From NCBI RefSeq assembly GCF_000178835.2, contig NC_015275.1, positions 641,001-705,000 on the forward strand: a stretch of 64,000 bases of DNA, given 5' to 3'. A program made the position numbers and the translations under genes. The DNA is from Cellulosilyticum lentocellum DSM 5427 (GTDB lineage: Bacteria > Bacillota > Clostridia > Lachnospirales > Cellulosilyticaceae). Shown here in pieces: positions 28,593 through 37,027 of the stretch. Below the pieces are notes generated by a model. That model had not been told where the DNA came from. It searched no databases and saw nothing but the letters and a program-made list of their open reading frames with translations. The first letter of the stretch is position 1. Each line of letters opens with the position of its first letter.

Positions 28593-28677
28593 ACAAAGAA
28601 GCCACCTTTTAGTTTGTGAATGTACCGACCCCCAAAAGTTAGACCAAAAATCTAACGATTGGGAGGTCGGTATTTTT

Positions 28678-29256
28678 ATGACAAAACATAGTTTTGAGTT
28701 TAAAAAGAAAGTGGTTTTAGAATACCTAAACGGTGAAGGTGGAACACCTTATCTTTCAACAAAGTATGGATTAGGCTCTACTTCACAATTACGCAAATGG
28801 ATTAATGCATACAAGGAATTCGGAGATGCAGGATTAATGCGTTCAAGAAAAAAAGAATATTACTCTTTTGATTATAAACTTCATGTTGTAGAATTATATT
28901 TAACAAGTGAGGTTTCGTATCAAGAATTAGCTATTCAAGAAGGAATTAATAACCCAGCATTGATTTGTAACTGGGTAAATAGATTCCAAGTGGCAGGTCT
29001 TGATGCTCTAAGACCTCATAAGAAAGGTCGGAGAAAAACATTGGAAAAGACTAACTCAAAAGATGTCACGCAACTTACAAAAGATTTTACAGTAGATACG
29101 AGCATGGAACATGTACGAGAATTAGAAGATGAATTACTTAAACTTAGAATAGAGAATGCCTTTTTAAAAGAACTGAGGAGACTGCGTTTAGAGGACGAAG
29201 CAAAAACGAGAGACTTGCTAGGGTCATCAACAGTCTCCGAAGACAATTCAAACTAA
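28678..29256 (+). CDS. IS3-family transposase OrfA (helix-turn-helix protein)
   Basis: A 192-aa DNA-binding protein with two successive helix-turn-helix units (about residues 5-60 and 65-115; second contains YQELAIQEGINNPALICNWVN, of which ICNWVN is the recognition end) and a C-terminal leucine-zipper-like helix (residues 135-170). The RBS GGGAGG is inside the left-end hairpin. Near its end the slippery heptamer TTTAAAA (29163-29169) allows a -1 shift into OrfB to make the OrfAB transposase. Confidence 0.93.
   Translation: MTKHSFEFKKKVVLEYLNGEGGTPYLSTKYGLGSTSQLRKWINAYKEFGDAGLMRSRKKEYYSFDYKLHVVELYLTSEVSYQELAIQEGINNPALICNWVNRFQVAGLDALRPHKKGRRKTLEKTNSKDVTQLTKDFTVDTSMEHVRELEDELLKLRIENAFLKELRRLRLEDEAKTRDLLGSSTVSEDNSN
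29163..29169 (+). promoter_or_regulatory. Programmed -1 frameshift site T TTA AAA
   Basis: An X XXY YYZ heptamer in the OrfA frame. The OrfB frame is open from 29148, just after a TAG at 29145, and stays open through 30098, so a -1 shift here gives a continuous OrfAB fusion. Confidence 0.8.
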
Positions 29257-29279
29257 AAGACCTTCTCTCGTACAGTCAA

Positions 29280-30098
29280 ATGCCTAAGGCTACATATATG
29301 TATTGGCAAAAGCGTTTTAATAAAGAAAATCCAAACAAAGAAATTGAGGATAAGATTTTAGAAATACATAAAAATAATAAGAACTATGGATATAGAAGAA
29401 TGTGTGGAGAACTTCGGAATCAAGGATATATAGTAAATAAGAAGAAGGTTCAAAGAATTATGCAGAAGTTCAACCTTCAGGTTACATCATTTACTAGAAA
29501 AAGTCGAAAATACAGTTCCTACAAAGGCAAAGTTGGAACTGTCGCACCAAATAGAATTAGAAGACGTTTTAACACGAATATACCTCATCAGAAGATAACA
29601 ACTGACACAACAGAATTTAAATATTATGAGATTGATAATAAGGGTCATATGACTACGCATAAGCTTTATTTAGATCCCTTTATGGATATGTGTAGTGGTG
29701 AAATAATGAGCTTTGAAATGGGTAGACAACCATCGGCTCAGAATGTTATGAAGGCTTTAGAAAAAGCAATAGAGATTACTTCTGATTGTCCATATCGTAG
29801 AACTTTTCATTCAGATCAAGGGTGGGCTTATCAAATGAAAGCCTATTCAAACAGACTGAAAGAAGAAAAAATATTTCAAAGCATGTCAAGAAAAGGAAAC
29901 TGTCATGATAATTCAGTAATGGAGAATTTTTTTGGTTTGCTGAAACAAGAAATCTATTATGGTGTTGTGTATTATAGTTATGAGGAATTAAAATCAGCAA
30001 TAGAACGATATATAAAGTATTACAATGAAAAAAGAATAAAGCAAAAACTAGACTGGCTCAGTCCTGTGCAATACAGAATTAGCCTCTTAGCAGCATAA
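29280..30098 (+). CDS. IS3-family transposase OrfB (DDE integrase)
   Basis: A 272-aa product from the ATG at 29280; the frame is open upstream to 29148 and is probably expressed mainly as an OrfAB fusion. An HTH_21 region (NKEIEDKILEIHKNNKNYGYRRM) is followed by an rve integrase core. The catalytic triad is the first Asp in ITTDTTEFKY, the second Asp in TFHSDQGWAYQ, and Glu in CHDNSVMENFFGLLKQE. The core is intact and ends with LDWLSPVQYRI, typical for the IS150 group. Confidence 0.95.
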   Translation: MPKATYMYWQKRFNKENPNKEIEDKILEIHKNNKNYGYRRMCGELRNQGYIVNKKKVQRIMQKFNLQVTSFTRKSRKYSSYKGKVGTVAPNRIRRRFNTNIPHQKITTDTTEFKYYEIDNKGHMTTHKLYLDPFMDMCSGEIMSFEMGRQPSAQNVMKALEKAIEITSDCPYRRTFHSDQGWAYQMKAYSNRLKEEKIFQSMSRKGNCHDNSVMENFFGLLKQEIYYGVVYYSYEELKSAIERYIKYYNEKRIKQKLDWLSPVQYRISLLAA

Positions 30099-30164
30099 AA
30101 ATGCGTAACAGACTTATCAAAAATCTGTTACGCAATAAAAGTCTAACTTTTTGGGGTCACATCA

Positions 30165-30653
30165 GAACTTAAAGGTGGCTTTTTTGTTTGCCAGCACTTC
30201 ATTTTAACCTTTACAACTTACCTTGCAGCTCTAAAATCACATAGCAGTAGCTCCTCAGTACGACTTGCACGTAAAGAGACTATGGGTGTAAGTATAAAAG
30301 TTAAAACGAAGAGTGAGGAGCTCCTAAAAGTCTTAGCCGGTGCACCCTTGTGATAGGAAACTAAGGCTTTAAGACTCTGGTTTTAAACTTTATTTATTTG
30401 TTTTTACACTTATCTATATGTACTCTAAAAGTGGAGTCCCTAAAAAATAAAAAATAGGATGATGTGCAATTGCACAATCAAAAATGGGCAGATGGCAATT
30501 GCGAAGAAAAATGGAGGGAGCTATAATAGCCATAAGATACAAGAAAGCAAAGGGGCTTATCCGTATAGGATAGGCCCCTTTGACGTTTTATCTAAGAAGT
30601 AGCCTAAGATAATACTTAGATAGATTAAGAAAAGATTGAGGGAGGAAGAGGAT
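30165..30653 (+). other. Intergenic region with inverted repeats between the IS element and the aminotransferase gene
   Basis: No gene is visible. Contents: the right arm of the old prfH terminator (30166-30185); a 9-bp perfect inverted repeat AGCTCCTCA / TGAGGAGCT (30249-30257 and 30314-30322) enclosing a CTTGCAC / GTGTAAG stem; a following stem of AGTCTTAGCC with GGCTTTAAGACT; a 12-bp palindrome GTGCAATTGCAC (30464-30475); and a 14-bp terminator-like hairpin (30549-30562 with 30568-30581) lacking a long T-run. The nested stems suggest a structured leader or ncRNA, but I cannot assign a class. Confidence 0.45.
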
Positions 30654-31979
30654 ATGACAGGAGAAGAAATTAAAAGCACATTAACAAGTTATAACTTACA
30701 ATCTTGGAGTAAACAAAGAGGATTAAATCCTATTCCGGTAGTTAAAGGCGAAGGCATTTACTTTTGGGATGATCAAGGCAATCGCTATACAGATATGTCG
30801 TCTCAGTTAGTTAATATGAATTTAGGTTTTGGGAATAAAGCCATAGGAGATGCCATTAAAAAGCAGGTTGATCAGTATTGTTTCATTTCTCCTTCTTATG
30901 GAGCAGAATCCAGAGCAAAGCTGGCAAAGAAAATTGTAGAGCTGATGCCAGATAATATGGGCAAAGTATTTTTCACTAATGCTGGGGCAGATGCTAATGA
31001 GAATGCCGTTAAAATGGCAAGGATGTTTACAGGAAAAAATAAAATATTTAGTCGCTATAGAAGTTATCATGGTTCTTCTTTTGGGGCTGGCAACTTAACA
31101 GGTGAACCAAGGAGATATCCCTTAGAACCAGGTATTCCAGGCTTTGTGAAATTTTTCGATCCGTATCTTTATAGAGAAGCCGTTTGTTTTGAATCAGAGG
31201 AAGCAGCAACAGCTTATTACATAAGAAAATTAGAAGAGCAAATTCAGTATGAAGGGCCAGATAGCATAGCAGCTATTGCTATGGAAACAGTAACAGGTTC
31301 TAATGGCGTTATTATTCCACCTAAAGGCTATATGCCAGGTGTAAGAGCCCTTTGTGATCAATATGGTATTTTAATGATTTGTGACGAGGTAATGACAGGT
31401 TGGGGAAGAACAGGTAAATTATTTGGTTTTGAGAACTTTGATGTCAAACCGGACATTGTTACCTTTGCCAAAGGTGTTACCTGTGGTTATATACCACTTG
31501 GAGGCTGCGTCGTAAGTAAAGAAATAGCAGCTTACTTTGATGATCATTTACTTTCTTGTGGTTTAACGTATAGCGGTCATCCTCTAGCTTGTGCAGCTGG
31601 TATAGCATGCGTTGAATACTATGAAGAAGCTCATATTCTAGATAATGTAGTAGCAGTTGGAAAGGTATTAGGAGAAAAGCTAGAAGAAATGAAAACAGCA
31701 CATCCATCAGTGGGAGATGTACGTTATATAGGCCTTTTCTCAGCTGTGGAGTTAGTCAAAGATAAGGTGACAAAAGAGCCATTAGTACCTTATGGTAGAG
31801 ATCCTGAAGGAGTCATGGGAAAAATTATTGGCATGCTAAAAGAAAAAGGGTTTATGACTTATTCCCATGAAAATATGATTTTAATTGCCCCACCATTAAT
31901 CATTACCAAAGAGCAACTTATAGAGGAACTTGCAAAATTAGATGAAGTATTAGACAATGTAGATAGGAAGATTTCTTGA
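30654..31979 (+). CDS. Class III pyridoxal-phosphate aminotransferase (probable beta-alanine / omega-amino acid aminotransferase)
   Basis: A 441-aa fold-type I aminotransferase. The ATG at 30654 has GGGAGG upstream; the frame extends to 30636 without an RBS. Motifs: the PLP phosphate region NAGADANENAVKMAR, the cofactor-stacking SRYRSYHGSS, DEVMTGWGRTGKLFGFE with the PLP-ring Asp, and the Schiff-base Lys in VTFAKGVTCGYIPLGG. Such enzymes use beta-alanine, GABA or 3-aminoisobutyrate with pyruvate or 2-oxoglutarate. Here, with dihydropyrimidinase and ureidopropionase-type genes downstream, it would convert beta-alanine (from uracil) to malonic semialdehyde. Confidence 0.88.
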   Translation: MTGEEIKSTLTSYNLQSWSKQRGLNPIPVVKGEGIYFWDDQGNRYTDMSSQLVNMNLGFGNKAIGDAIKKQVDQYCFISPSYGAESRAKLAKKIVELMPDNMGKVFFTNAGADANENAVKMARMFTGKNKIFSRYRSYHGSSFGAGNLTGEPRRYPLEPGIPGFVKFFDPYLYREAVCFESEEAATAYYIRKLEEQIQYEGPDSIAAIAMETVTGSNGVIIPPKGYMPGVRALCDQYGILMICDEVMTGWGRTGKLFGFENFDVKPDIVTFAKGVTCGYIPLGGCVVSKEIAAYFDDHLLSCGLTYSGHPLACAAGIACVEYYEEAHILDNVVAVGKVLGEKLEEMKTAHPSVGDVRYIGLFSAVELVKDKVTKEPLVPYGRDPEGVMGKIIGMLKEKGFMTYSHENMILIAPPLIITKEQLIEELAKLDEVLDNVDRKIS

Positions 31980-32009
31980 TTTCAGTGTTTCTTGAAAGGG
32001 GTAGAATAA

Positions 32010-33164
32010 ATGGCATATGAGTTTACATTACCAGGAAAAGTAGTCATAGGTGAGGGGGCATTAGCTTCTTGTGAAACAACGATTAAAAGCTATGGAAAAA
32101 GAGCGTTTATTGTAACTGGTAAGATGATTACTAAGTTAGGCACCTTAAAACTTTTAACAGATTATTTGCATCAGTGGGGGATTGGATATACTGTCTTTAA
32201 CGATATTACAGGAGAACCTACAGATGAAATGATAGAAGCAGGAGTCAATTTATATAAGGATAATGGCTGTGATTTTTGTATTGGTATAGGTGGTGGAAGC
32301 CCACTAGATAGTGCAAAGGCTATTGCAGCTATGAGTGTGCTAAGAGGCAAGGTTTCAGACTATATGGGGAAAGAAATAAGTGGCACATTTCCACCAATGG
32401 TACTGATTCCAACAACAGCGGGTACAGGGTCAGAAACGACTAAGTTTACCATTATCACAGACACTAAGAAAAATATTAAGATGCTTCTAAAAGGCAATGC
32501 ACTTTTACCTCAGCTAGCAGTAATTGACCCTAGTTTAACTTATTCATCACCAAGGCATATTACAGCAGCAACGGGAATGGATGCTTTAACTCATGCAGTA
32601 GAAGCTTATACTTCAAGAAAAAGTAATACGCTAACGGATTTATATGCACTATCTGCTGTGAAACGTATATTTGAATACTTACCTATTGCATATAATGATG
32701 GTAATCATGCTAAAGCAAGAGAAGAAATGGCTATTGCGGCCTTTGAAGCTGGAGTATGTATTAATAATGCATCTGTTACCCTAGTACATGGTATGAGTAG
32801 ACCAATTGGTGCACTTTTCCATGTACCACATGGAATTTCTAATGCAATGCTGATAGGAGAATGCCTGAGTTATGTGGTGGATGGTGCTTATGAACGCTTT
32901 GGAACGTTAGGAAGAATCATTGGTGTAGCTGATGATACGATGACTGATGAAATAGCAAGTGGTAAATTTTTAGAAGCATTAGCAGAGCTTTGTAGTAGAT
33001 GTGAAATTCCTAGTCTTGAAGGATATGGTATTTCAAAAGCAGATTTTGAAATACACATCGAAAAAATGGCAAATGATGCAATGGCTAGTGGTAGTCCTTC
33101 AAATACTATTAAAGTAGTAGATGTAGAGGATCTAAAGCAGATTTACTATAAGCTATATAAGTAG
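32010..33164 (+). CDS. Iron-containing alcohol dehydrogenase (probable malonic semialdehyde reductase)
   Basis: A 384-aa group III NAD(P)-dependent dehydrogenase. NAD-binding CIGIGGGSPLDSAKA and PTTAGTGSETTKF are followed by metal-binding segments DALTHAVEAYTS, VTLVHGMSRPIGALFHVPHGISNAM. It begins 30 bases after the aminotransferase stop, with GAAAGGGG upstream. The order aminotransferase then Fe-ADH fits beta-alanine to malonic semialdehyde to 3-hydroxypropionate, a redox sink during pyrimidine breakdown. Other short-chain aldehydes are possible substrates. A terminator follows. Confidence 0.9.
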   Translation: MAYEFTLPGKVVIGEGALASCETTIKSYGKRAFIVTGKMITKLGTLKLLTDYLHQWGIGYTVFNDITGEPTDEMIEAGVNLYKDNGCDFCIGIGGGSPLDSAKAIAAMSVLRGKVSDYMGKEISGTFPPMVLIPTTAGTGSETTKFTIITDTKKNIKMLLKGNALLPQLAVIDPSLTYSSPRHITAATGMDALTHAVEAYTSRKSNTLTDLYALSAVKRIFEYLPIAYNDGNHAKAREEMAIAAFEAGVCINNASVTLVHGMSRPIGALFHVPHGISNAMLIGECLSYVVDGAYERFGTLGRIIGVADDTMTDEIASGKFLEALAELCSRCEIPSLEGYGISKADFEIHIEKMANDAMASGSPSNTIKVVDVEDLKQIYYKLYK

Positions 33165-33247
33165 AAACGATGATAAAGAGATTGCTTAGTTTCTAATCAA
33201 TAAGAAGAGATTAAAACTTTAAATAAATATTATATTTTCTTTGCAAA

Positions 33248-33282
33248 GGTGCAAAACATGTTATTGTTTTGCGCCGCTTTTT
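33248..33282 (+). terminator. Terminator between the ADH gene and the ABC operon
   Basis: A 10-bp stem GGTGCAAAAC / GTTTTGCGCC (33248-33257, 33266-33275, one G-U) followed by a T-run. Confidence 0.85.
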
Positions 33283-33317
33283 ATTTTCAATCATTTTATG
33301 AATAAGGAGGGAGTCAA

Positions 33318-34151
33318 ATGAGTGCATTAAAAGAATTAGATACTGAATTTGAAGAGAGAGACTATTCCAAACCAAGAGAAGTTAAAACTGAGATTAAAAT
33401 AGAAAACTTATCAGTAAGATTTGAGGATAAAAATGGAGGAGAGCCTGTTACAGCATTAAGTAATATCAATCTAGAGATTAATCAAGGTGAGTTTATTTCT
33501 TTATTAGGTCCTTCAGGGTGTGGGAAAACCACCTTGCTCCGTATCATTGCTGATTTATTGCAGCCTACAGAAGGAAGCATAACCGTTAGAGGAGAAACGC
33601 CTAGAAGTATTAGACTCCAAAAGAAATATGGTATTGTTTTTCAAAACCCTGTTTTATATGACTGGCGTACCGTAAGAAGAAATGTATGTATGCCTATGGA
33701 ACTTCTAGGAATGCCTAAGAAAGATAGAACAGCTAGAGTTACTAAAATGTTAGATTTAGTTGGCCTTAATGAATTTGGTAAACATTATCCTCATGAACTT
33801 AGTGGGGGTATGCAGCAAAGAGTAGGAATTGCAAGAGCTTTAGCGATTAGACCAGAAATTCTACTTATGGATGAACCGTTTTCAGCACTTGACGAGTTCA
33901 CTAGAGAAAAGCTTCATCAAGACCTTTTAAGAATATGGCGTAAAACTAACAAAACGATTATTTTCGTTACTCATAACATTCAGGAAGCTGTTTTCCTTTC
34001 AGACAGGGTTGTTGTTTTATCACCTCATCCAGGTAGGGTATCAGCTGTAGTAGATATTAATTTAGAAAGGCCGAGAGATCTTTCTATTAAGGATACAGCA
34101 GAATTTACTAAACTCGTGGCTAAGGTAAGAAATAGTTTTGAGGGGGTATAG
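33318..34151 (+). CDS. ABC transporter ATP-binding protein, SsuB/TauB/ThiZ type
   Basis: A 277-aa cytoplasmic ATPase. Walker A GPSGCGKTTLLR, Q-loop VFQNPVLYDWRTVRRNV, signature LSGGMQQRVGIARAL, Walker B ILLMDEPFSALD and the switch His in IFVTHNIQEA are all present. The DWRTV variant after the Q-loop is typical of the nitrate/taurine/pyrimidine-precursor importer family. AAGGAGGG precedes the ATG. The first of four genes (ATPase, two permeases, NMT1-type lipoprotein) placed inside the pyrimidine-degradation cluster. Substrate: probably a pyrimidine, dihydropyrimidine or hydantoin, by context. Confidence 0.93.
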   Translation: MSALKELDTEFEERDYSKPREVKTEIKIENLSVRFEDKNGGEPVTALSNINLEINQGEFISLLGPSGCGKTTLLRIIADLLQPTEGSITVRGETPRSIRLQKKYGIVFQNPVLYDWRTVRRNVCMPMELLGMPKKDRTARVTKMLDLVGLNEFGKHYPHELSGGMQQRVGIARALAIRPEILLMDEPFSALDEFTREKLHQDLLRIWRKTNKTIIFVTHNIQEAVFLSDRVVVLSPHPGRVSAVVDINLERPRDLSIKDTAEFTKLVAKVRNSFEGV

Positions 34152-34153
34152 GC

Positions 34154-34966
34154 ATGAAAGCTATTAAAAAAGTACTTTTATCAAAACAAGCCGTAGTCTT
34201 CGTATGGCTTTTAGGCCTTATTGGTATATGGGAGATAGGCGCTACTATTATCGAGCAAACTAAGAGAACCCCTGAAAATGTGCTTCCTCACATTTATCAA
34301 ATCATCGAATCTGTCTTTAGCAGCAAGTTAGTGAGCAGCAGTCAAACAGCTTTTCAGCTAGTGATGACTAGTGCTGGTGAAACTTTACTAAGAGCGGGTG
34401 TAGGTTTTTTAATTGGGGCAGCTTGCGGATTTGTTTTAGCACTCCTAATGAATTTATCAGGGGTAGTAGAAAAGGTAGCTTTTCCTTATTTGATGCTGAT
34501 TCAAATGATTCCTATTTTAGGAATGGCACCCATTGTATTGGCTGTGACAAAAGATATCAATAAAAGTCGAATTATTATTGCAGCTATTTTAACTTTTTAT
34601 CCAGTATGTACGAATACTTTAGCAGGCTTTAAGTCTGTGGAGAGAGAAAAGCATGAATTGATGTATGCCTTAGCGGCTAGCAAGTATGAAATTTACAAGA
34701 AGCTGATGATTCCTTCTTGTATTCCATATTTCTTTACAGGACTAAAAATCTCAGCACCTATGGCAATTACAGCATCTATCTTAGTAGACACCCTGCAAGG
34801 CGGTGGTGGACTTGGATGTATGCTTTCACAATCACTAAAGCATGCCATGAGTATTTATGTTTTTTGGCAGATTGTATTTTTCAGCGCTATTATCGGGATT
34901 TCCAGTTACTACTTAATGGGACTTATTGAACGATTAGTAGCACCAGGTAGACCTAAAAAGAGGTAA
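34154..34966 (+). CDS. ABC transporter permease, SsuC/ThiX type (first)
   Basis: A 270-aa inner-membrane permease with about six hydrophobic helices starting around AVVFVWLLGLIGIWEIGA. The EAA-like ATPase-coupling loop is KHELMYALAASKYEIYKKLMIPS. It starts two bases after the ATPase gene. It is 35-40 percent-looking similar in layout to the next gene, so the pore is a heterodimer of two related permeases, as in RibXY/ThiXY-like systems (identity estimated by eye only). Confidence 0.92.
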   Translation: MKAIKKVLLSKQAVVFVWLLGLIGIWEIGATIIEQTKRTPENVLPHIYQIIESVFSSKLVSSSQTAFQLVMTSAGETLLRAGVGFLIGAACGFVLALLMNLSGVVEKVAFPYLMLIQMIPILGMAPIVLAVTKDINKSRIIIAAILTFYPVCTNTLAGFKSVEREKHELMYALAASKYEIYKKLMIPSCIPYFFTGLKISAPMAITASILVDTLQGGGGLGCMLSQSLKHAMSIYVFWQIVFFSAIIGISSYYLMGLIERLVAPGRPKKR

Positions 34967-34978
34967 AGGAGGGGGCAT

Positions 34979-35764
34979 ATGAGTAAAGCAAAATTAACAT
35001 CGGTTTTATATCCTTTATTATTTGGAATATTTATCATTATTCTTTGGCAGACACAGCTGCTGCATAAGCTTATAGGTGCAGATACCTTCACGCTTCCTCT
35101 ACCTACTCGTATTATCAGTATCATTATTGATAACATGGGAAGCATTTGGCTCAATGTACAGGCAACAGCTATGGTAGCTTTAGGTGGTTTAATACTAGGT
35201 TCATTATTAGGTTATCTCATTGCTATTATTGCTACTTTATTTCCTAAATGGGGTATGGGTGGACTTACCATTATATCAGCTTTTAATGCTATTCCTATCA
35301 TTGCCATTGCACCTATTTTGACTAATCTAACAAAGGATTTTAGTAAAGATCCGAATATTAGAAGTATGTTTGCTAAGATGCTGGTGGTGATGATTACTTG
35401 CACCGTGGCAATGAGCATTAATGCCTATCGGGGATTTACTGAGTTAAAACCTTTTTCAGAGGATTTAATGACTTCTTATGCAGCTAGTAAGAAAACTATT
35501 TTTCTAAAGCTCAGAATACCTAATAGTATACCTTATGTTTTTACAGCTCTAAGAATTAGTGTTCCAGGTTGTATTATTAGTGCATTGGTGAGTGAGTACT
35601 TTGCAGAATACATTATTGGGGTTGGTAGGCAGATTAGAGAAAGTATCGTACTTGCCCAGTATGCTACAGCTTGGGCGTATATTGTAGTGGCATGTTTGAT
35701 GGCGATTATACTTTACGGCATCTTAATGGTAGCCGAAAATATCCTGCTTAAGGGACGAAGATAA
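34979..35764 (+). CDS. ABC transporter permease, SsuC/ThiX type (second)
   Basis: A 261-aa permease with about six membrane helices. The family segment FNAIPIIAIAPILTNL resembles MIPILGMAPIVLAVT of the preceding permease, and the coupling loop is SEDLMTSYAASKKTIFLKLRIP. AGGAGGGGG precedes the ATG, 12 bases after the first permease. It forms the second half of the heterodimeric channel for the importer. Confidence 0.92.
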   Translation: MSKAKLTSVLYPLLFGIFIIILWQTQLLHKLIGADTFTLPLPTRIISIIIDNMGSIWLNVQATAMVALGGLILGSLLGYLIAIIATLFPKWGMGGLTIISAFNAIPIIAIAPILTNLTKDFSKDPNIRSMFAKMLVVMITCTVAMSINAYRGFTELKPFSEDLMTSYAASKKTIFLKLRIPNSIPYVFTALRISVPGCIISALVSEYFAEYIIGVGRQIRESIVLAQYATAWAYIVVACLMAIILYGILMVAENILLKGRR

Positions 35765-35839
35765 TGACCTTAAGCTTATATATAGAAGTAAGATGGTTTG
35801 AATAATAAAAATTTAGAGATTAAAAGGGAGGATAACAGT

Positions 35840-37021
35840 ATGAATAAAAAATGGTCAAAATTAATCACAGTAATAATGGTAAGTGGAGCTCTTATAGTAG
35901 CTAGTGTAGGTTGTAGTAGTAAGACAGATGGTGAGGCTAGTCCTTCTCCAGTAGCGAGTGGAGCTACTGCTACAGAAAGCCCAAGTGGTGAGGCTGCTAG
36001 TCCAGCAGCAAGTGGTCCTTATTATAATGCAGATCAATCAGCAGAAGAGATTATTAAGGATGCTGCTAGCCAAGGTAAGGTTGGCAACTGGGGACTTGGA
36101 AACGAATATGAAATTCAAGCACTTCTAGCTAAATATGGTCAGCCTATTACTTATTTAAGCCAAGCTTTTGATATGGATGGTTTTGATGATGATTCTATTT
36201 TACTTGCCTCAGCTATGACCTATAACGAATTAGGCTTAGTTAAAAATGACTATGACGGTGCTTATAAATATGGGGATACTGTTAAAACCATCGATATGAA
36301 TGATGAAGGCGTAGCAATGCTCGAAGATAACTTATTCTGCACGAAAGATTTTGCAGAGAAAAATCCTAATACAGTTAAAGCGTTTATCTATGCTTCTTTA
36401 AGAGGTTGGGAATATGCTGCGGAACATCCAGAAGAAGCAGCAGAAATTGTTTATAAATACGGTTCTTCCGTTTCCGCAGAACATCAAGCTTACATGGCTA
36501 CAGAAGTTAAAAAACTGGTTCAAACCAATACAAAAGGTGAGACAGTAACGAATTATGGAGAGATGAATGAAGAAGCTATGGCTCAAACTCTTGAGTTAGC
36601 TAAAAAATATATTCAATTAAGTGATAGTACAGCAGCAGATGCACTTCAAAAATTAACCTTAGATGATATTAGAGATACTTCTTATTGGGAAGCAGTTACG
36701 GCATCAGCAGATGGCAAATTTGCACCTCTTGAAAAAACAGATGTAGCCATCCAACTTAAATGGTTACCACAAGCACAATTCATGGGATACTATGTAGCTT
36801 TAGATAAAGGATACTATACAGAAGCTGGCTTAAATGTGACCATTGTACCTGGTGGTGGAGATATTGGGGAAACCACAGCTGTTTACACAGGGCAAGTAGA
36901 CTTTGGTGTAACTTGGGTATCTAACTTAACAGCAGCTAATGCTGGTGGTATGAACTTACTTGAAATTGCTCAAATCTATCAACGTTCAGGGCTAGTACTT
37001 GTATACAAATTAAATAAATAG
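35840..37021 (+). CDS. NMT1/THI5-like solute-binding lipoprotein with apparently circularly permuted domain order
   Basis: A 393-aa lipoprotein; ATG at 35840 has GGGAGG upstream, and the lipobox ASVGC gives acylated Cys25. Residues 26-60 are a Ser/Pro/Ala tether. Residues 60-287 (VGNWGLGNEYE, ASAMTYNELGLV, AMLEDNLFCTKDFAEKNP, SLRGWEYAAEHPEEA) match what is normally the second part of an NMT1/THI5 protein. Residues 296-393 (VAIQLKWLPQAQFMGYYVAL, DFGVTWVSNL, IAQIYQRSGLVLV) match what is normally its beginning. All blocks are present, but the order is swapped with new ends between QRSGLVLV and KVGNWG. The ligand is probably a pyrimidine-type compound, by context. Confidence 0.9.
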   Translation: MNKKWSKLITVIMVSGALIVASVGCSSKTDGEASPSPVASGATATESPSGEAASPAASGPYYNADQSAEEIIKDAASQGKVGNWGLGNEYEIQALLAKYGQPITYLSQAFDMDGFDDDSILLASAMTYNELGLVKNDYDGAYKYGDTVKTIDMNDEGVAMLEDNLFCTKDFAEKNPNTVKAFIYASLRGWEYAAEHPEEAAEIVYKYGSSVSAEHQAYMATEVKKLVQTNTKGETVTNYGEMNEEAMAQTLELAKKYIQLSDSTAADALQKLTLDDIRDTSYWEAVTASADGKFAPLEKTDVAIQLKWLPQAQFMGYYVALDKGYYTEAGLNVTIVPGGGDIGETTAVYTGQVDFGVTWVSNLTAANAGGMNLLEIAQIYQRSGLVLVYKLNK

Positions 37022-37027
37022 AAAGTT

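Larger units (their letters stand above)
28621..30164 (+). mobile_element. IS3-family (IS150-like) insertion sequence, complete
   Basis: A 1544-bp element. The left end TGTACCGACCCCCAAAAG and the complementary right end match over 24 bp with five mismatches. A 3-bp direct repeat GAA flanks it (28618-28620 and 30165-30167). It encodes OrfA and OrfB with an intact DDE triad and a -1 frameshift site, so it looks active. A terminal hairpin (TACCGACC 28623-28630 with GGTCGGTA 28665-28672) buries the OrfA RBS, which would limit translation from read-through transcripts. A second hairpin (11-bp perfect arms 30102-30112 and 30124-30134) follows OrfB. Confidence 0.93.
28601..30185 (+). terminator. prfH terminator split by an IS3-family insertion
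   Basis: The left arm GCCACCTTTTAGTT (28601-28614) and right arm AACTTAAAGGTGGC (30166-30179, then six Ts) would form a 14-bp stem with one mismatch and a TGTG loop if the element and one copy of the GAA duplication were removed. The insertion sits exactly in the loop, so the stem arms are now about 1.5 kb apart. Confidence 0.85.

Noticed and set aside
28601-28620. IS right end at 30161 with no target duplication
   Set aside because: Extending the right end to 30164 gives a better ungapped inverted repeat and a matching GAA duplication on both sides.
30464-30475. Palindrome GTGCAATTGCAC as a regulator binding site
   Set aside because: Only one copy seen and no linked regulator; kept as an observation inside the intergenic entry.
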